Shown here: positions 1 through 8,969 of the stretch, piece after piece
Layout of the letters: the number at the start of each line of letters is the position of its first letter
Numbering within the stretch: the stretch's first letter is position 1
From: Palsa-504 sp963795795
GTDB taxonomy: Bacteria > Actinomycetota > Actinomycetes > Streptosporangiales > Streptosporangiaceae
Length of the DNA: 64,000 bases
Assembly: GCA_963795795.1 (NCBI GenBank)
Contig: CAWCJS010000016.1
Location: forward strand, 1 to 64,000
Direction of reading: 5' to 3'
The notes under the pieces: generated by a model
Told to the model about the DNA's origin: nothing
Seen by the model: only the letters and a program-made list of their open reading frames with translations
Database searches by the model: none
Position numbers and translations under genes: made by a program

Positions 1-4
1 CGAC

Positions 5-1222
5 ATGTCTTCGAATGACAGCATTCGCCCCTTCCGGATCGACATCCCGGAGGAGTCGCTCCAAGAGCTCCGCCGCCGTGTGGCGGTGCCCCGCTGGCCC
101 GACCGTGAGACCGTCAGCGATCGCACCCAGGGCGCGCAGCTGGCGAAGGTACAGGAGCTCGTCGACTACTGGGCCACTGATTATGACTGGCGCAAGCTCG
201 AGGCCGAGTTGAATGCGCTCCCCCAGTTCATCACGGAGATCGACGGGCTCGATATCCATTTCTTCCACGTCCGCTCGCCGCATGCGAACGCGCTGCCGCT
301 GATCATGACCCACGGCTGGCCGGGCTCGTTCCTCGAGTTCGTGAAGGTGATCGGGCCGCTGAGCGATCCCGAGTCCCATGGAGCTCGCGCGGAGGACGCG
401 TTCGATCTCGTCGTGCCCTCGATGCCCGGTTTCGGCTTCTCAGCCAGGCCGCAGGCGACAGGCTGGAATCCCGATCGCATCGCCGGCGCCTGGGTTGAGC
501 TGATGAGGCGAGTGGGCTACGGGCGCTACGTCTCCCAGGGTGGCGACTGGGGTGCGGTCGTCGCGGACGTGATGGGCCGCCAGGCGCCGGGGGGTCTCGC
601 GGGTATCCACGTCACCACGTTGCTCGGCGCGATCGAACGGCCACCAGCGCCGGGCATGCAAACGGCCGTGCCTCCCGAGGTCGCGAACGCGCTCAAGAAC
701 GGTGAACCGGCGCCGGCGGGCCTCTCGGCCGAGGAAACGATCGCCTTTGAAGCATTCAAAAACTTCGCCACGAGCGGCTCGGGCTTTCGGGCGATCATGG
801 GCACGCGCCCGCAAACGATCGGCTACTCGCTCGCGGACTCGCCGGTCGGCTTGGCCGCTTGGCTTTACGAGAAGTTCGCGGAATGGACCGACACGGACGG
901 CGAACCCGAGCGCGCCCTCACGAAAGACGAGATGCTCGACGACATCACGCTTTACTGGCTCACGAACACAGCGGCGTCCTCGGCCCGCCTGTACTGGGAG
1001 GACAGCGCCCACAAAACCAAGGTCGGCGGCGTAGTCTCGCTCCCTGCGGCCGTGAGCAGGTTCCCGCGAGAGATAATCCCCCTACCGCGCAGCTGGGCCG
1101 AGCGCGCCTACCCCAACCTCGTGTACTTCAACGAACTCGACAAGGGCGGTCACTTCGCCGCCTGGGAACAACCGGAACTCTTTGCGGGCGAGATGCGAGC
1201 GGCGTTCAGGTCGCTGCGCTGA
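5..1222 (+). CDS. Epoxide hydrolase, N-terminal EHN domain plus alpha/beta-hydrolase fold
   Basis: A 405-residue protein of the microsomal-type epoxide hydrolase family, expected to open epoxide rings to vicinal diols in the cytoplasm. The first ~100 residues match the EHN cap that wraps the hydrolase core. HGWPGS (103-108) is the oxyanion-hole HGxP motif; GGDWGA places the nucleophile at Asp181; GGHFAAWEQP near the end supplies the general base at His383. The ATG lies 5 bases into the window, so promoter and Shine-Dalgarno site are out of view. The substrate cannot be deduced; xenobiotic or lipid epoxides are typical for the family. Confidence 0.9.
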   Translation: MSSNDSIRPFRIDIPEESLQELRRRVAVPRWPDRETVSDRTQGAQLAKVQELVDYWATDYDWRKLEAELNALPQFITEIDGLDIHFFHVRSPHANALPLIMTHGWPGSFLEFVKVIGPLSDPESHGARAEDAFDLVVPSMPGFGFSARPQATGWNPDRIAGAWVELMRRVGYGRYVSQGGDWGAVVADVMGRQAPGGLAGIHVTTLLGAIERPPAPGMQTAVPPEVANALKNGEPAPAGLSAEETIAFEAFKNFATSGSGFRAIMGTRPQTIGYSLADSPVGLAAWLYEKFAEWTDTDGEPERALTKDEMLDDITLYWLTNTAASSARLYWEDSAHKTKVGGVVSLPAAVSRFPREIIPLPRSWAERAYPNLVYFNELDKGGHFAAWEQPELFAGEMRAAFRSLR

Positions 1223-1354
1223 TCGGTGCACATCGGCGTCAGTCAGGTCGCATCGAAGACTTGGCTCCCCGAAGTCCCAGCTGGCCAATTATCAGTCACC
1301 CTGCGTCACCAGAGCACCGACAACGACAGGGCAAGGACAGGTAAGGCACGACCG

Positions 1355-1382
1355 GTCGTGGAACGAGTACTCGTTCCACGAC
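1355..1382. repeat. Perfect 28-bp palindrome (operator or bidirectional hairpin)
   Basis: Each half is 14 bases (GTCGTGGAACGAGT then its exact complement). It lies 132 bp after the epoxide hydrolase stop and 40 bp beyond the 3' end of the convergent tRNA-Lys. As RNA it would fold into a 12-bp stem with a GTAC loop, so it could end transcription from both sides, though no T-tract follows. Perfect symmetry also suits a TetR-type operator. Rest of 1223-1422: nothing recognised. Confidence 0.6.
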
Positions 1383-1422
1383 ATTGCTGAACACGTCCTG
1401 CGTTTCAGCAGGTCAGCACGGG

Positions 1423-1495
1423 TGCGCCGCCAGGGACTCGAACCCCGAACCCGCGGATTAAGAGTCCGCTGCTCTGCCAGTTGAGCTAGCGGCGC
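1423..1495 (-). tRNA. tRNA-Lys (anticodon CTT)
   Basis: On the minus strand the sequence folds as a full cloverleaf: acceptor strands GCGCCGC and GCGGCGC pair perfectly, the D-arm reads TAGCTCAACTGGCAGAGCA, the anticodon loop is CTCTTAA (CTT, lysine), and the T-arm carries GGTTCGAGTCC. Discriminator base A; CCA is not encoded, as usual in actinobacteria. The gene is convergent with the epoxide hydrolase. Confidence 0.95.
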
Positions 1496-1556
1496 GTCCG
1501 GAAACGCTGTGATCGTAGCAGCAATCGGCGAGGCATGGCCAATCGTTGACCGGCCC

Positions 1557-1576
1557 GGCCGCTAGCGCTAGCGGCC
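1557..1576. promoter_or_regulatory. Perfect 20-bp palindrome upstream of acyltransferase
   Basis: GGCCGCTAGC followed by its exact complement, centred about 97 bp before the acyltransferase start and about 70 bp before the 5' end of the divergent tRNA-Lys. The position suits an operator controlling either gene. No regulator can be named and the role is inferred from symmetry only. Confidence 0.4.
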
Positions 1577-1663
1577 ATTTTCACCGGGCAAACGCTCATA
1601 TTCTGAACGGTCCGTGGTAGCTCACCCAGGACGGGCCACGGGCGTGCGGACCTAAAGGAGATC

Positions 1664-3085
1664 ATGAGCAGCGCATACAACGGTTACGCGGACATGCCAA
1701 CCGGTAACACGGTAGAGTCGCCGCCCGTGCCCAGACCGACCCAGACCCCGCCGGCCGCGAAAGACGGCGCGAAGGTCGGGGATTCGGCCACTCGGCTGGG
1801 CTGGCTGGACGTGCTCCGCGGCCTGGCGGCGCTCTGCGTGGTCTTCGACCACCTCAGCTACTACGTGCTCCAGCCCGCCCGGTGGGCCATCTACCAGTGG
1901 TTCGACCTGGGCGACTACGGGGTCTTCGTGTTCTTCATCATCAGCGGGTACATCGTGCCCGCCTCCCTGGAGCGCAAGGGCAGCGTGCGGACGTTCTGGG
2001 TCGGCCGGCTGTTCCGGCTGTACCCGCTGTACCTGCTGGCCGTGGGGCTCGCGGTGACGCTGTGGCTGGCGCATCTCGGGGGACTGCGCGGCGCGGGATC
2101 GGACCCGGAGACCTCCGTGCTGTCCCAGTTGCTCATGATGTCCAACGTGCTCGCCGGGCCGAACCTGCCCAACGTGGTCTGGTCCCTGTCCTACGAGATG
2201 GTCTTCTACCTGGTCCTGGTGGCCCTGTTCACGGCCAGGATCCACCAGCGCAGCAGCTGGTACGCGCTCGGGTTCGCCGGGGTGGCCGTGGCGCTCGGCG
2301 GCCTGCTGCCGCAGGCCTACTTCTCGCACAGCCTGTCCAATCCCCGGGTGATCGCGCTGGGCGCCGATCTGGCGATGCTCACCGGCCTGGCGGCCGCCGT
2401 CGTCCTGCGCGGCAAGCCGCGCATCCTGGGCGCGGCGCTCGCCGCGGTCGTGGCGGTCGCGCTGCTCGCCTTCAACGGAGGCTGGATCTACCCGTGGGAG
2501 GCCCTGGTCATCCTGGCGCTCATGTTCACCGGGACGGTCCTGTACCGGGCCGTGCAGGGTCAGTACCGGTGGCGCCACGCCATCGCCGTCGCGGTCGCGG
2601 TCCTCGGGCTCGCCCTCGCCGCCGGCCTGTGGCACATCCACGCCTGGGGCCTGTCCGCGCACGCCGAGCTGGTCTGGGAGCGCCGCTGGGTCACCTCAAT
2701 CCTGCTGGCCGGGCTGACGTTCGGCGCCGGGCTGGCGCTCCGGCACGTCCGCTGGCCGCGGGCGCTGACCTGGCTCGGCCTGATCAGCTACTCGATGTAC
2801 CTGCTGCACCCGCTGCTGGTCGAGGTCTACGAGCACCTGCCCTGGGTGCCCCGCGGTCACCCGCTCTGGGTGCAGATACTCCTGGCCGCGGCGTTCGGCA
2901 TCGTCGTGATCGCGGTCAGCTCGGTGACCTACCTCGCCGTCGAGCGGCCCATGCAGAACGCCGGCCTGCGGGTGGCCCGCTGGCTGGATCACCAGTTCGG
3001 CCGCGACCGGATGCCCGCGCGCGCGGAACCGGTCCTGCCCGACCGCGCCTTGGCGGCGGTTGGGACGTTCGGAAGAAAAGAATAA
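1664..3085 (+). CDS. Membrane acyltransferase, acyltransferase-3 (OafA/YrhL) family
   Basis: 473 residues: a ~45-residue soluble N-terminus, then about ten membrane helices. Family marks are LDVLRGLAAL with a histidine soon after (VVFDH) in the first helix, RLFRLYPLYLL, and YSMYLLHPLL near the end. These enzymes move acyl groups from the cytoplasmic face to extracytoplasmic sugars, lipids or antibiotics. AAAGGAG sits 6-8 bases before the ATG. No SGNH domain is attached. The next gene is a close paralogue in the same direction, so this is a tandem duplication. The acceptor is unknown. Confidence 0.85.
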   Translation: MSSAYNGYADMPTGNTVESPPVPRPTQTPPAAKDGAKVGDSATRLGWLDVLRGLAALCVVFDHLSYYVLQPARWAIYQWFDLGDYGVFVFFIISGYIVPASLERKGSVRTFWVGRLFRLYPLYLLAVGLAVTLWLAHLGGLRGAGSDPETSVLSQLLMMSNVLAGPNLPNVVWSLSYEMVFYLVLVALFTARIHQRSSWYALGFAGVAVALGGLLPQAYFSHSLSNPRVIALGADLAMLTGLAAAVVLRGKPRILGAALAAVVAVALLAFNGGWIYPWEALVILALMFTGTVLYRAVQGQYRWRHAIAVAVAVLGLALAAGLWHIHAWGLSAHAELVWERRWVTSILLAGLTFGAGLALRHVRWPRALTWLGLISYSMYLLHPLLVEVYEHLPWVPRGHPLWVQILLAAAFGIVVIAVSSVTYLAVERPMQNAGLRVARWLDHQFGRDRMPARAEPVLPDRALAAVGTFGRKE

Positions 3086-3188
3086 GAACATCCATATCCC
3101 GAACGAGGCGTGGTTACTCTGACTGGGCGAGCGCTAGGCCCGGATGCGTAGCGACAACGCATACCGGAGCCAGGGCCAGCGGAGGCGC

Positions 3189-4532
3189 ATGTCGGTGACG
3201 CAGACGACCAGCCGTGACGCTGCCACCCCGGCGCCCGTAGCCGAACCCCCGCAGAGCCGGCTGGCCTGGCTGGACGTGCTCCGGGGCCTGGCGGCCCTCG
3301 CCGTAGTCTTCAATCATTCCGGCTACTTCCTGCCCGCGGGCGTGAAGGCTGCCGTTTACCAGTGGATCAATCCCGGGGACTACGGCGTCTTCGTCTTCTT
3401 CATCATCAGCGGGTACATAGTCCCGGCCTCGCTGGAGCGCAAGGGCAGCGTGCGGACGTTCTGGGTCAGCCGCCTGTTCCGGCTGTACCCGCTCTACCTG
3501 CTCGCCGTCGGGATAGGCCTGGCGCTGTTCCTGTTCCATGTCGGGTCGCTGCACGGCGAGGGCGGGGACCCCGAGACGTCGATCCTGTCTCAGCTGCTGA
3601 TGATGTCGAACGTACTGGCCGGGCAGAACCTGCCCAACGTGGTGTGGTCGCTCTCCTACGAGATGATCTTCTACCTGCTGCTCACGGCCCTGTTCATGGC
3701 GGGCATCCACCGGCGCAGCAGCAGGTACGCGCTGGCCTTCGCCGTCGCGGCCGTCGCGCTCGGCGGCGTGCTGCCGCAGGCGTACTTCACGGACAACCTG
3801 TCCAGCCCCCGGGTCATCGCGCTCGTGGCCGACCTGGTCGTGCTCGCCGGCCTGGCCCTCGCGGTCGTCCTGCGCGGCATGCCGCGCATGCTGGGCGCGG
3901 CCCTGGCGGCGATGGTCGGGCTGGTCCTGCTCGCCTTCAACGGCACGTGGCTGGCGCCCTGGGAAGCATTGTCGATCCTGGCGCTCATGTTCACCGGGAC
4001 GATGCTGTACCGGGCCGAACAGGGTCAGTACCGCTGGCGGAACGCCATCGCCGTCTCGGTCGCGGTCCTCGGGCTCGCCATCGCGGCCGGCCTGTGGCAC
4101 AGCCGGGCCTGGGGCATGTCGCCGCACGCCGAGCTCATCTGGGAGCGCTGCTGGGTCTCCTCGTTCCTGCTGGCCGGCCTGACGTTCGGGGCCGGGCTGA
4201 CGTTCCGGCACGTCAGGTGGCCCGGCGCGCTGACCTGGCTGGGGCTGATCAGCTACTCGGTGTACCTGCTGCACCCGGCGCTCGTCGATGTCTTCCGCCG
4301 CCTGGCCTGGACGGACCGTCACTACTCGTTCTGGCCGCAACTGCTCGTGGACGGCCTGTTCCTGGCCACCGTCATCGCGGTGTCCTCGCTGACGTACCTG
4401 TTCGTGGAGCGGCCCATGCAACGCGTCGGGCGCCGGGTGGCCCGCTGGCTCGATCGCCAGTTCGGTTCCGACCGGGTCCGCGCGGGCCCGGAACCGGTGC
4501 TGGCCGGCCGGACCCGGGCGGTCACCGAATAG
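3189..4532 (+). CDS. Membrane acyltransferase, acyltransferase-3 family (tandem paralogue)
   Basis: Close paralogue of the preceding gene along its whole length, sharing the LDVLRGLAAL helix, the long identical block around YIVPASLERKGSVRTFW, RLFRLYPLYLLAVG and YSVYLLHPAL. I chose the ATG at 3189 (protein MSVTQTTS) because GGAGG lies just before it and the paralogue's N-terminus is short; an in-frame ATG at 3144 would add 15 residues. About 447 residues, ~10 helices. Differences gather in the C-terminal tail and external loops, hinting that the duplicates may differ in substrate. No signal for independent control is visible. Confidence 0.83.
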   Translation: MSVTQTTSRDAATPAPVAEPPQSRLAWLDVLRGLAALAVVFNHSGYFLPAGVKAAVYQWINPGDYGVFVFFIISGYIVPASLERKGSVRTFWVSRLFRLYPLYLLAVGIGLALFLFHVGSLHGEGGDPETSILSQLLMMSNVLAGQNLPNVVWSLSYEMIFYLLLTALFMAGIHRRSSRYALAFAVAAVALGGVLPQAYFTDNLSSPRVIALVADLVVLAGLALAVVLRGMPRMLGAALAAMVGLVLLAFNGTWLAPWEALSILALMFTGTMLYRAEQGQYRWRNAIAVSVAVLGLAIAAGLWHSRAWGMSPHAELIWERCWVSSFLLAGLTFGAGLTFRHVRWPGALTWLGLISYSVYLLHPALVDVFRRLAWTDRHYSFWPQLLVDGLFLATVIAVSSLTYLFVERPMQRVGRRVARWLDRQFGSDRVRAGPEPVLAGRTRAVTE

Positions 4533-4554
4533 CCGCCTGCGGCATGCTGGTGCC

Positions 4555-5091
4555 ATGGCTCCCGCGCCCGCGCCGCCGCTGCCTCCGCCCCGCGAACCGG
4601 GTAGGCCGTACCGGATCTGCCTGGTCTGCCTCGGGAACTATTGCCGGTCGCCGATGGCCGAGACCGTGCTGCGCGGCGCGGTCGAGGAGGCCGGGCTCGA
4701 CCGGGCGGTCGTGGTCGACAGCGCCGGCACCGGACACTGGCACGTCGGCCAGCCAATGAACCGGATGGCTCAACAGGCGCTGGCCCGCCGCGGTTACGAC
4801 GGCTCGGCGCACCGGGGCCGCCAGCTCAAGCCCTCCTGGTTCGCCGAACGGGACCTGTTCCTGGCCATGGACGCGGCTAACCTCGCGGACCTGCGGCGCA
4901 TGGCGGGCCCGGCGGACGGCGACCGGATCCGCCTGTTCGGCGAGGTCGGCGGGCTGGGGAACGGGGCCGAGATCCCCGATCCGTACGGTGGCGACGCGAG
5001 CGAGTTCGATGACGTGCTGGGCCTGATCACTACGGCCGCACCGGTTATCGCCGTTCGGCTAATCGACCTGCTCGAGCCGACCGCTCAGTGA
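4555..5091 (+). CDS. Low-molecular-weight protein-tyrosine phosphatase
   Basis: 178 residues. The P-loop CLGNYCR (Cys25-x5-Arg31) followed by S gives the catalytic cysteine and phosphate-binding arginine, and the DPYGGD segment near 141 supplies the general-acid aspartate, all in the order of the LMW-PTP family. A ~20-residue proline-rich N-terminal extension is unusual. The stop overlaps the start of the next gene (GTGA), so the phosphatase and the fructosamine-kinase-like protein are translationally coupled. In other bacteria this pairing has been linked to ribulosamine or protein-deglycation metabolism, so the enzyme may act on a sugar phosphate rather than phosphotyrosine. Confidence 0.9.
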   Translation: MAPAPAPPLPPPREPGRPYRICLVCLGNYCRSPMAETVLRGAVEEAGLDRAVVVDSAGTGHWHVGQPMNRMAQQALARRGYDGSAHRGRQLKPSWFAERDLFLAMDAANLADLRRMAGPADGDRIRLFGEVGGLGNGAEIPDPYGGDASEFDDVLGLITTAAPVIAVRLIDLLEPTAQ

Positions 5092-5996
5092 GCACAAGCA
5101 CGTCCGCCGCCGGCTGGGTCGGGCGGCGGACCGGCCTGGCTGTGCGGGATGCGCGCGTCGTCGGCTCGCAGCACGGCTACGAGCACCTCATGCTCACGCT
5201 GTCCGGCGGCCGCCGCGCGTTCGCCAAGGCGGTCCTGCCCGGACCGTCCGCCGCGGACGGTGCGGCTCCCAGTGGCGCCGGCGAACAGGTAGCGGCGGCG
5301 TTCGCGGCCGAGGCGAACGGGCTGCGCTGGCTGGCCGAGGCCGGCGCCGTCCCGGTGCCCGAGGTCCTCGCCGTTGCCCCGTCCGCGCTGGTCATCTCCA
5401 TGATCCCGCCCGGCAGGCCCACACCGGAGGCGGCGTTCGGGTTCGGCGCGGACCTGGCCAGGCTGCACGCGGCGGGCGCGGACCGGTTCGGCGCGCCGTG
5501 GCGCGGGTTCATCGCCAGCCTGCCCCTCGACAACGAGGGCGGATCCGATTGGCCGCAGTGGTACGCCACCCGCCGGCTACTGCCGTACCTGCGGCTGGCT
5601 GTGGACGCCGGGGCCTTGCGACCCGGGGACGGGCGCCTGGTGGAGACGGTCGCTGACCGGATCGGCTCACTGGCCGGGCCCGCCGAGCCGCCGAGCCGGA
5701 TCCACGGCGACTGCTGGGCCGGGAACGTGCTGTGGTCCGGGGGCCGGGGCTGGCTCATCGACCCGGCGGCGCACGGCGGGCACCGCGAGACCGACCTGGC
5801 CATGCTGGCCCTGTTCGGCGCGCCCAGCCTGGACCGGATCATCGCCGGGTATCACGACACGGTTCCGCTGGCGGCCGGCTGGAGGTCGCGGATCCCGCTC
5901 CACCAGCTGCACCCGCTGCTGGTGCACGCGTGCCTGTTCGGCGCCGCGTACCGGGACGGGGTCTGTTCCGCCGCCCGCGCCGCGCTGGCCGGCTGA
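5088..5996 (+). CDS. Fructosamine/ketosamine-3-kinase family protein
   Basis: 302 residues, starting with GTG inside the phosphatase stop (GTGA overlap). The kinase catalytic loop HGDCWAGNVLW (His206-Gly-Asp) and the metal-binding LIDPAAHGGHRETDLAML segment (225-240) are characteristic of fructosamine 3-kinases rather than general aminoglycoside phosphotransferases. Bacterial members phosphorylate ribulosamines or erythrulosamines on glycated proteins, making the sugar unstable so that the amine is freed. Context with the phosphatase supports a protein-repair pair. Exact sugar preference cannot be read. Confidence 0.85.
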   Translation: MSTSTSAAGWVGRRTGLAVRDARVVGSQHGYEHLMLTLSGGRRAFAKAVLPGPSAADGAAPSGAGEQVAAAFAAEANGLRWLAEAGAVPVPEVLAVAPSALVISMIPPGRPTPEAAFGFGADLARLHAAGADRFGAPWRGFIASLPLDNEGGSDWPQWYATRRLLPYLRLAVDAGALRPGDGRLVETVADRIGSLAGPAEPPSRIHGDCWAGNVLWSGGRGWLIDPAAHGGHRETDLAMLALFGAPSLDRIIAGYHDTVPLAAGWRSRIPLHQLHPLLVHACLFGAAYRDGVCSAARAALAG

Positions 5997-6008
5997 ACCT
6001 CGCGGCGG

Positions 6009-7697
6009 TCAGGCCAGGTGCGGCTGGTCCGCGTGCGCCTGGTCGGCGTCGGCCGGCGTCACCTCGGGCTCGTCGTCCGGGTGCTGGCTGTCCAGCGCCT
6101 CGGGAGCGAGCGGGAGGGCGATCCGGAACCTCGCGCCCTGCCCCTCGGCCGTGTCCACCGAGGCGATGCCGCCCTGGGCGGTCACCAGCGCGTCCACGAT
6201 GGCCAGGCCGAGCCCGCTGCCGCCGGTGGCGCGCGTCCTGGCCTGGTCCGCCCGGTAGAAGCGCTCGAACACCCGGCTGGCCTGCTCCGGGGAAAGACCG
6301 GGCCCGTGGTCGACCACGTCGAGCAGCACGGCCGGCGTCGGGCTGCTGGCCCGCGGGTCCAGGACCCCGGAGCCGATCGCCACCTGGATCGGGGTCCCCT
6401 CCGGGGTATGCGTAAGCGCGTTGCTCATGAGGTTCCCGATGACCTGCCGCAGCTTCGGCTCATCGCCGATGACCAGGAACGCGGCGCCCGGCTGGACCGC
6501 CAGGTCGATATCCCGGGCCGGGGCGAGCAGCCGCGCGTCGCCCACCGCGTCGGCCGCCAGCGTGAGCAGGTCCACCGGCTGCCGGGCCAGCGGGCGCTGC
6601 TGGTCGAGCCGGGCCAGCACCAGCAGGTCCTCGACGAGCACTCCCATCCGGGCGGCTTCCTTTTCCACCCGCAGCATGATCCGCTCCAGGTCATCGGGCG
6701 TCAGCCCGCCCGACCCGCCGTGGCCGTTACCGATACCGCCGCGCTGGCGGTAGTACTCGGCGAAGCCCCGGATGGCGGTCAGCGGCGTGCGCAGCTCGTG
6801 GCTGGCGTCCGCGATGAACCGGCGCATCCGCTCCTCGGAATGGTGCGCCGCCTCCTCGGATTCCTCCCGGGCGTGGAAGGCGGTCTCGATCTGGCTCAGC
6901 ATGATGTTGAGCGACCGGCCAAGGCTGCCGATCTCGGTCCGCGGGTCCCGCTCGGGCACCCGCCGGTTCAGGTGCCCGGCCGCGATCTCGCCCGCGGTCT
7001 CCTCGATGTCCACCAGCGGCCGCAGGTTCGTCTGGACTACCGCGAATCCGACCAGCGCCAGCACGGACAAGATCACGATGCTGACCACGACGTCCACCCC
7101 GGTCAGCTGCTGGATGGTGGTGTAGACGCTGCTCACGTCCAGCCCGATGATCATGGTGCCGGTCGTGCCGTTGGTGAGCGGCTCGGGGATGCCGACCACG
7201 CGCCACCGGTCACCGGACGACTGGCCGGCGATGGTGGTGGTCCACTCCGGGATCGTGACCAGCGACGATTTGACCGCGGACACCGACGAGGTGAACGGCC
7301 CGTAGCCGGTGTTCTGGCACGACTGGCTGAATCCGGCGGACAGGGGCTGGACGACCTGCTGGATCGGGCCGCCTGCCGGGATCCACCAGACCGCGTAACC
7401 CTGGTTGGCCAGGCCCAGCACGTTGCGGCCGCACGGCTCCCCGCCCAGCAGGTCATTGACCGCGAAGCCCGCCTCGTTCTGCAGGTTCCCGCTCTTCAGG
7501 GTGGAATCCGCCTGGCCGATGAGGTACGTCCGCATGAACATGACGCCCACGACGCTGATGACCGCGAGCGCGATGATGACCAGCGCGAGCAGCGAGGCGA
7601 TCAGCTTGCCCCGCAAGGACGTGCGGTTGGATAGCCGCCGAGCGGCCCGCCACCGCCGTGCCGCCCACGCGCTGCTGTCCATTCCCTGCTCAGCCAT
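6009..7697 (-). CDS. Sensor histidine kinase (two-component, HAMP-HisKA-HATPase)
   Basis: 562 residues from the ATG at 7697, which has AGGAGG about 10 bases upstream; it starts 14 bp after the response regulator stop, so the two form an operon. Helix 1 spans ~32-56, an extracytoplasmic sensing domain ~57-200, helix 2 ~202-224, HAMP to ~280. The phospho-acceptor is His300 in DASHELRTPL; the N box (NLMSNALTHTPEG), DHGPGLSP and GGSGLGLAIV form the ATP site. A typical membrane sensor of cell-envelope or secretion stress type, but the signal is unknown. Frames further upstream overlap the regulator and are not used. Confidence 0.92.
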   Translation of the reverse strand: MAEQGMDSSAWAARRWRAARRLSNRTSLRGKLIASLLALVIIALAVISVVGVMFMRTYLIGQADSTLKSGNLQNEAGFAVNDLLGGEPCGRNVLGLANQGYAVWWIPAGGPIQQVVQPLSAGFSQSCQNTGYGPFTSSVSAVKSSLVTIPEWTTTIAGQSSGDRWRVVGIPEPLTNGTTGTMIIGLDVSSVYTTIQQLTGVDVVVSIVILSVLALVGFAVVQTNLRPLVDIEETAGEIAAGHLNRRVPERDPRTEIGSLGRSLNIMLSQIETAFHAREESEEAAHHSEERMRRFIADASHELRTPLTAIRGFAEYYRQRGGIGNGHGGSGGLTPDDLERIMLRVEKEAARMGVLVEDLLVLARLDQQRPLARQPVDLLTLAADAVGDARLLAPARDIDLAVQPGAAFLVIGDEPKLRQVIGNLMSNALTHTPEGTPIQVAIGSGVLDPRASSPTPAVLLDVVDHGPGLSPEQASRVFERFYRADQARTRATGGSGLGLAIVDALVTAQGGIASVDTAEGQGARFRIALPLAPEALDSQHPDDEPEVTPADADQAHADQPHLA

Positions 7698-7711
7698 GCC
7701 TCGTAGGCCTC

Positions 7712-8446
7712 CTACGACGACGGAAGCCGCAGCACGTACCCCACGCCGCGCAGGGTGTGGATCAGCCGGGGTTCCTTCGTGTCCACCTTGCGGCGCAGCA
7801 CGGATACGTACGATTCCACGATCCCGGTGTCGCCGCGGAAGTCGTAGTCCCAGACGTGGTCGAGGATCTGCATCTTCGACAGGACCCGGTTCGCGTTGCT
7901 CATGAAGTACCTGAGCAGCTTGAACTCGGTGGGGGAGAGCTGGATCTGGTCGCCGCCCCGCCACACCTCGTGGCTTTCCTCGTCGAGTTCGAGGTCGGCG
8001 AACGTGAGCCTGGGTGTCGGCTCGGCCCCGTCCCCCCGGGTGCGGCGCAGGACGGCCCGGATCCGCGCGATGACCTCTTCCAGGCTGAACGGCTTGGTGA
8101 CGTAATCATCGCCACCGAGGGTGAGGCCGCGGATCTTGTCCTCGGTGGCGTCGCGGGCGGTCAGGAAGACCACCGGGATGCGGGCGCCGCCCCCGCGAAG
8201 GCGCCTGATGACGTCGAACCCGTCCATGTCCGGCAGCATCACGTCGAGCACGATGAGGTCCGGACGGTGGCGCTGAGCGGCCTGCACCGCCTCGGTTCCG
8301 GCTGCCGCCGTGACGACGTCGAAACCCGCGTAGCGCAGGCTGGCGGACAGCAACTCAAGGATGTTCGGCTCGTCCTCGACCACGAGCAGCCTGGCATCCG
8401 GTCGCTGGCGCGCATCGGTCAGCGTGTCCATGTTCTGCATTGTCAT
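7712..8446 (-). CDS. Response regulator, OmpR/PhoB family
   Basis: 244 residues from ATG 8446 (MTMQNMDTL). Receiver domain with acidic pocket VEDE (~23-26), phospho-Asp68 in LIVLDVMLPDMDG and the conserved Lys in VTKPF; C-terminal winged helix with the OmpR signature RILRRTRG to YVSVLRRKVD and RGVGYVLR. Directly upstream of its cognate kinase. Longer in-frame starts exist up to 8605 but add a low-complexity proline/alanine tail unlike the family. The promoter probably lies in 8447-8537. Confidence 0.92.
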   Translation of the reverse strand: MTMQNMDTLTDARQRPDARLLVVEDEPNILELLSASLRYAGFDVVTAAAGTEAVQAAQRHRPDLIVLDVMLPDMDGFDVIRRLRGGGARIPVVFLTARDATEDKIRGLTLGGDDYVTKPFSLEEVIARIRAVLRRTRGDGAEPTPRLTFADLELDEESHEVWRGGDQIQLSPTEFKLLRYFMSNANRVLSKMQILDHVWDYDFRGDTGIVESYVSVLRRKVDTKEPRLIHTLRGVGYVLRLPSS

Positions 8447-8537
8447 CCGCCACGCTGAGGATAACCTGAACGTCCGCTGGAGAGGGCCTGCGGCCCCTGT
8501 GTATGAGGTGGGTGTTTTAGGGCGGGGCCCAGCGGCG

Positions 8538-8807
8538 TCACGGGTGGGCGTGTTTCCTCGCGTCGCGCCAGTAGGCGATGGCGGCGGGGCGGGAGCCGAC
8601 GCCAAGCTTGGAGTAGATCCGCCGGACGTGGTTCTTCACGGTCTTCTCGGCGAGGAACAGGCGGGCGGCGATCTCGCCGTTGGTCTGCCCGTCGGCGATC
8701 AGCGACATGACCTCCGCCTCGCGTGCCGACAAGCCGGTATCGGCTCGCGTGCCGTTGAGTGCGAACACGTCACCCCCGTCCGGTCGAGGATCCTCCCGGT
8801 CGCCCAT
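8538..8807 (-). CDS. Stand-alone LuxR-type helix-turn-helix protein
   Basis: 89 residues from ATG 8807, which has GGAGG five bases upstream. Only the DNA-binding domain is present (about 26-82: LSAREAEVMSLIADGQTNGEIAARL then EKTVKNHVRRIYSKLG); there is no receiver. The EKTVKN recognition helix resembles that of DosR at 13093, so it could bind related sites or compete with it, but this is inference. It is transcribed toward the two-component operon, 92 bp away. Not a truncation as far as I can see: it has its own start signal. Confidence 0.8.
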   Translation of the reverse strand: MGDREDPRPDGGDVFALNGTRADTGLSAREAEVMSLIADGQTNGEIAARLFLAEKTVKNHVRRIYSKLGVGSRPAAIAYWRDARKHAHP

Positions 8808-8840
8808 GTAACCTCCGGCGTCAGTCCCGTGAAGGCTCAC

Positions 8841-8856
8841 GTGAATGAACATTCAC
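8841..8856. promoter_or_regulatory. Inverted repeat GTGAATG-AA-CATTCAC
   Basis: Perfect 7-base arms around AA, located 34 bp upstream of the LuxR-type gene and ~114 bp upstream of the divergent glycoside hydrolase. Position between divergent genes suggests an operator for one or both. TetR and LacI family proteins bind sites of this kind, but no such regulator is nearby. Confidence 0.45.
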
Positions 8857-8969
8857 TGACATGGATGCCTTAATGGTGACTCATACCCACGCGGGCGAAG
8901 GGCATGCCGCCGAGCCCGCATTGTGGCGATACCCTGGGCCGGACCAATCCGTTCCCCTGGTAGGCGAGC

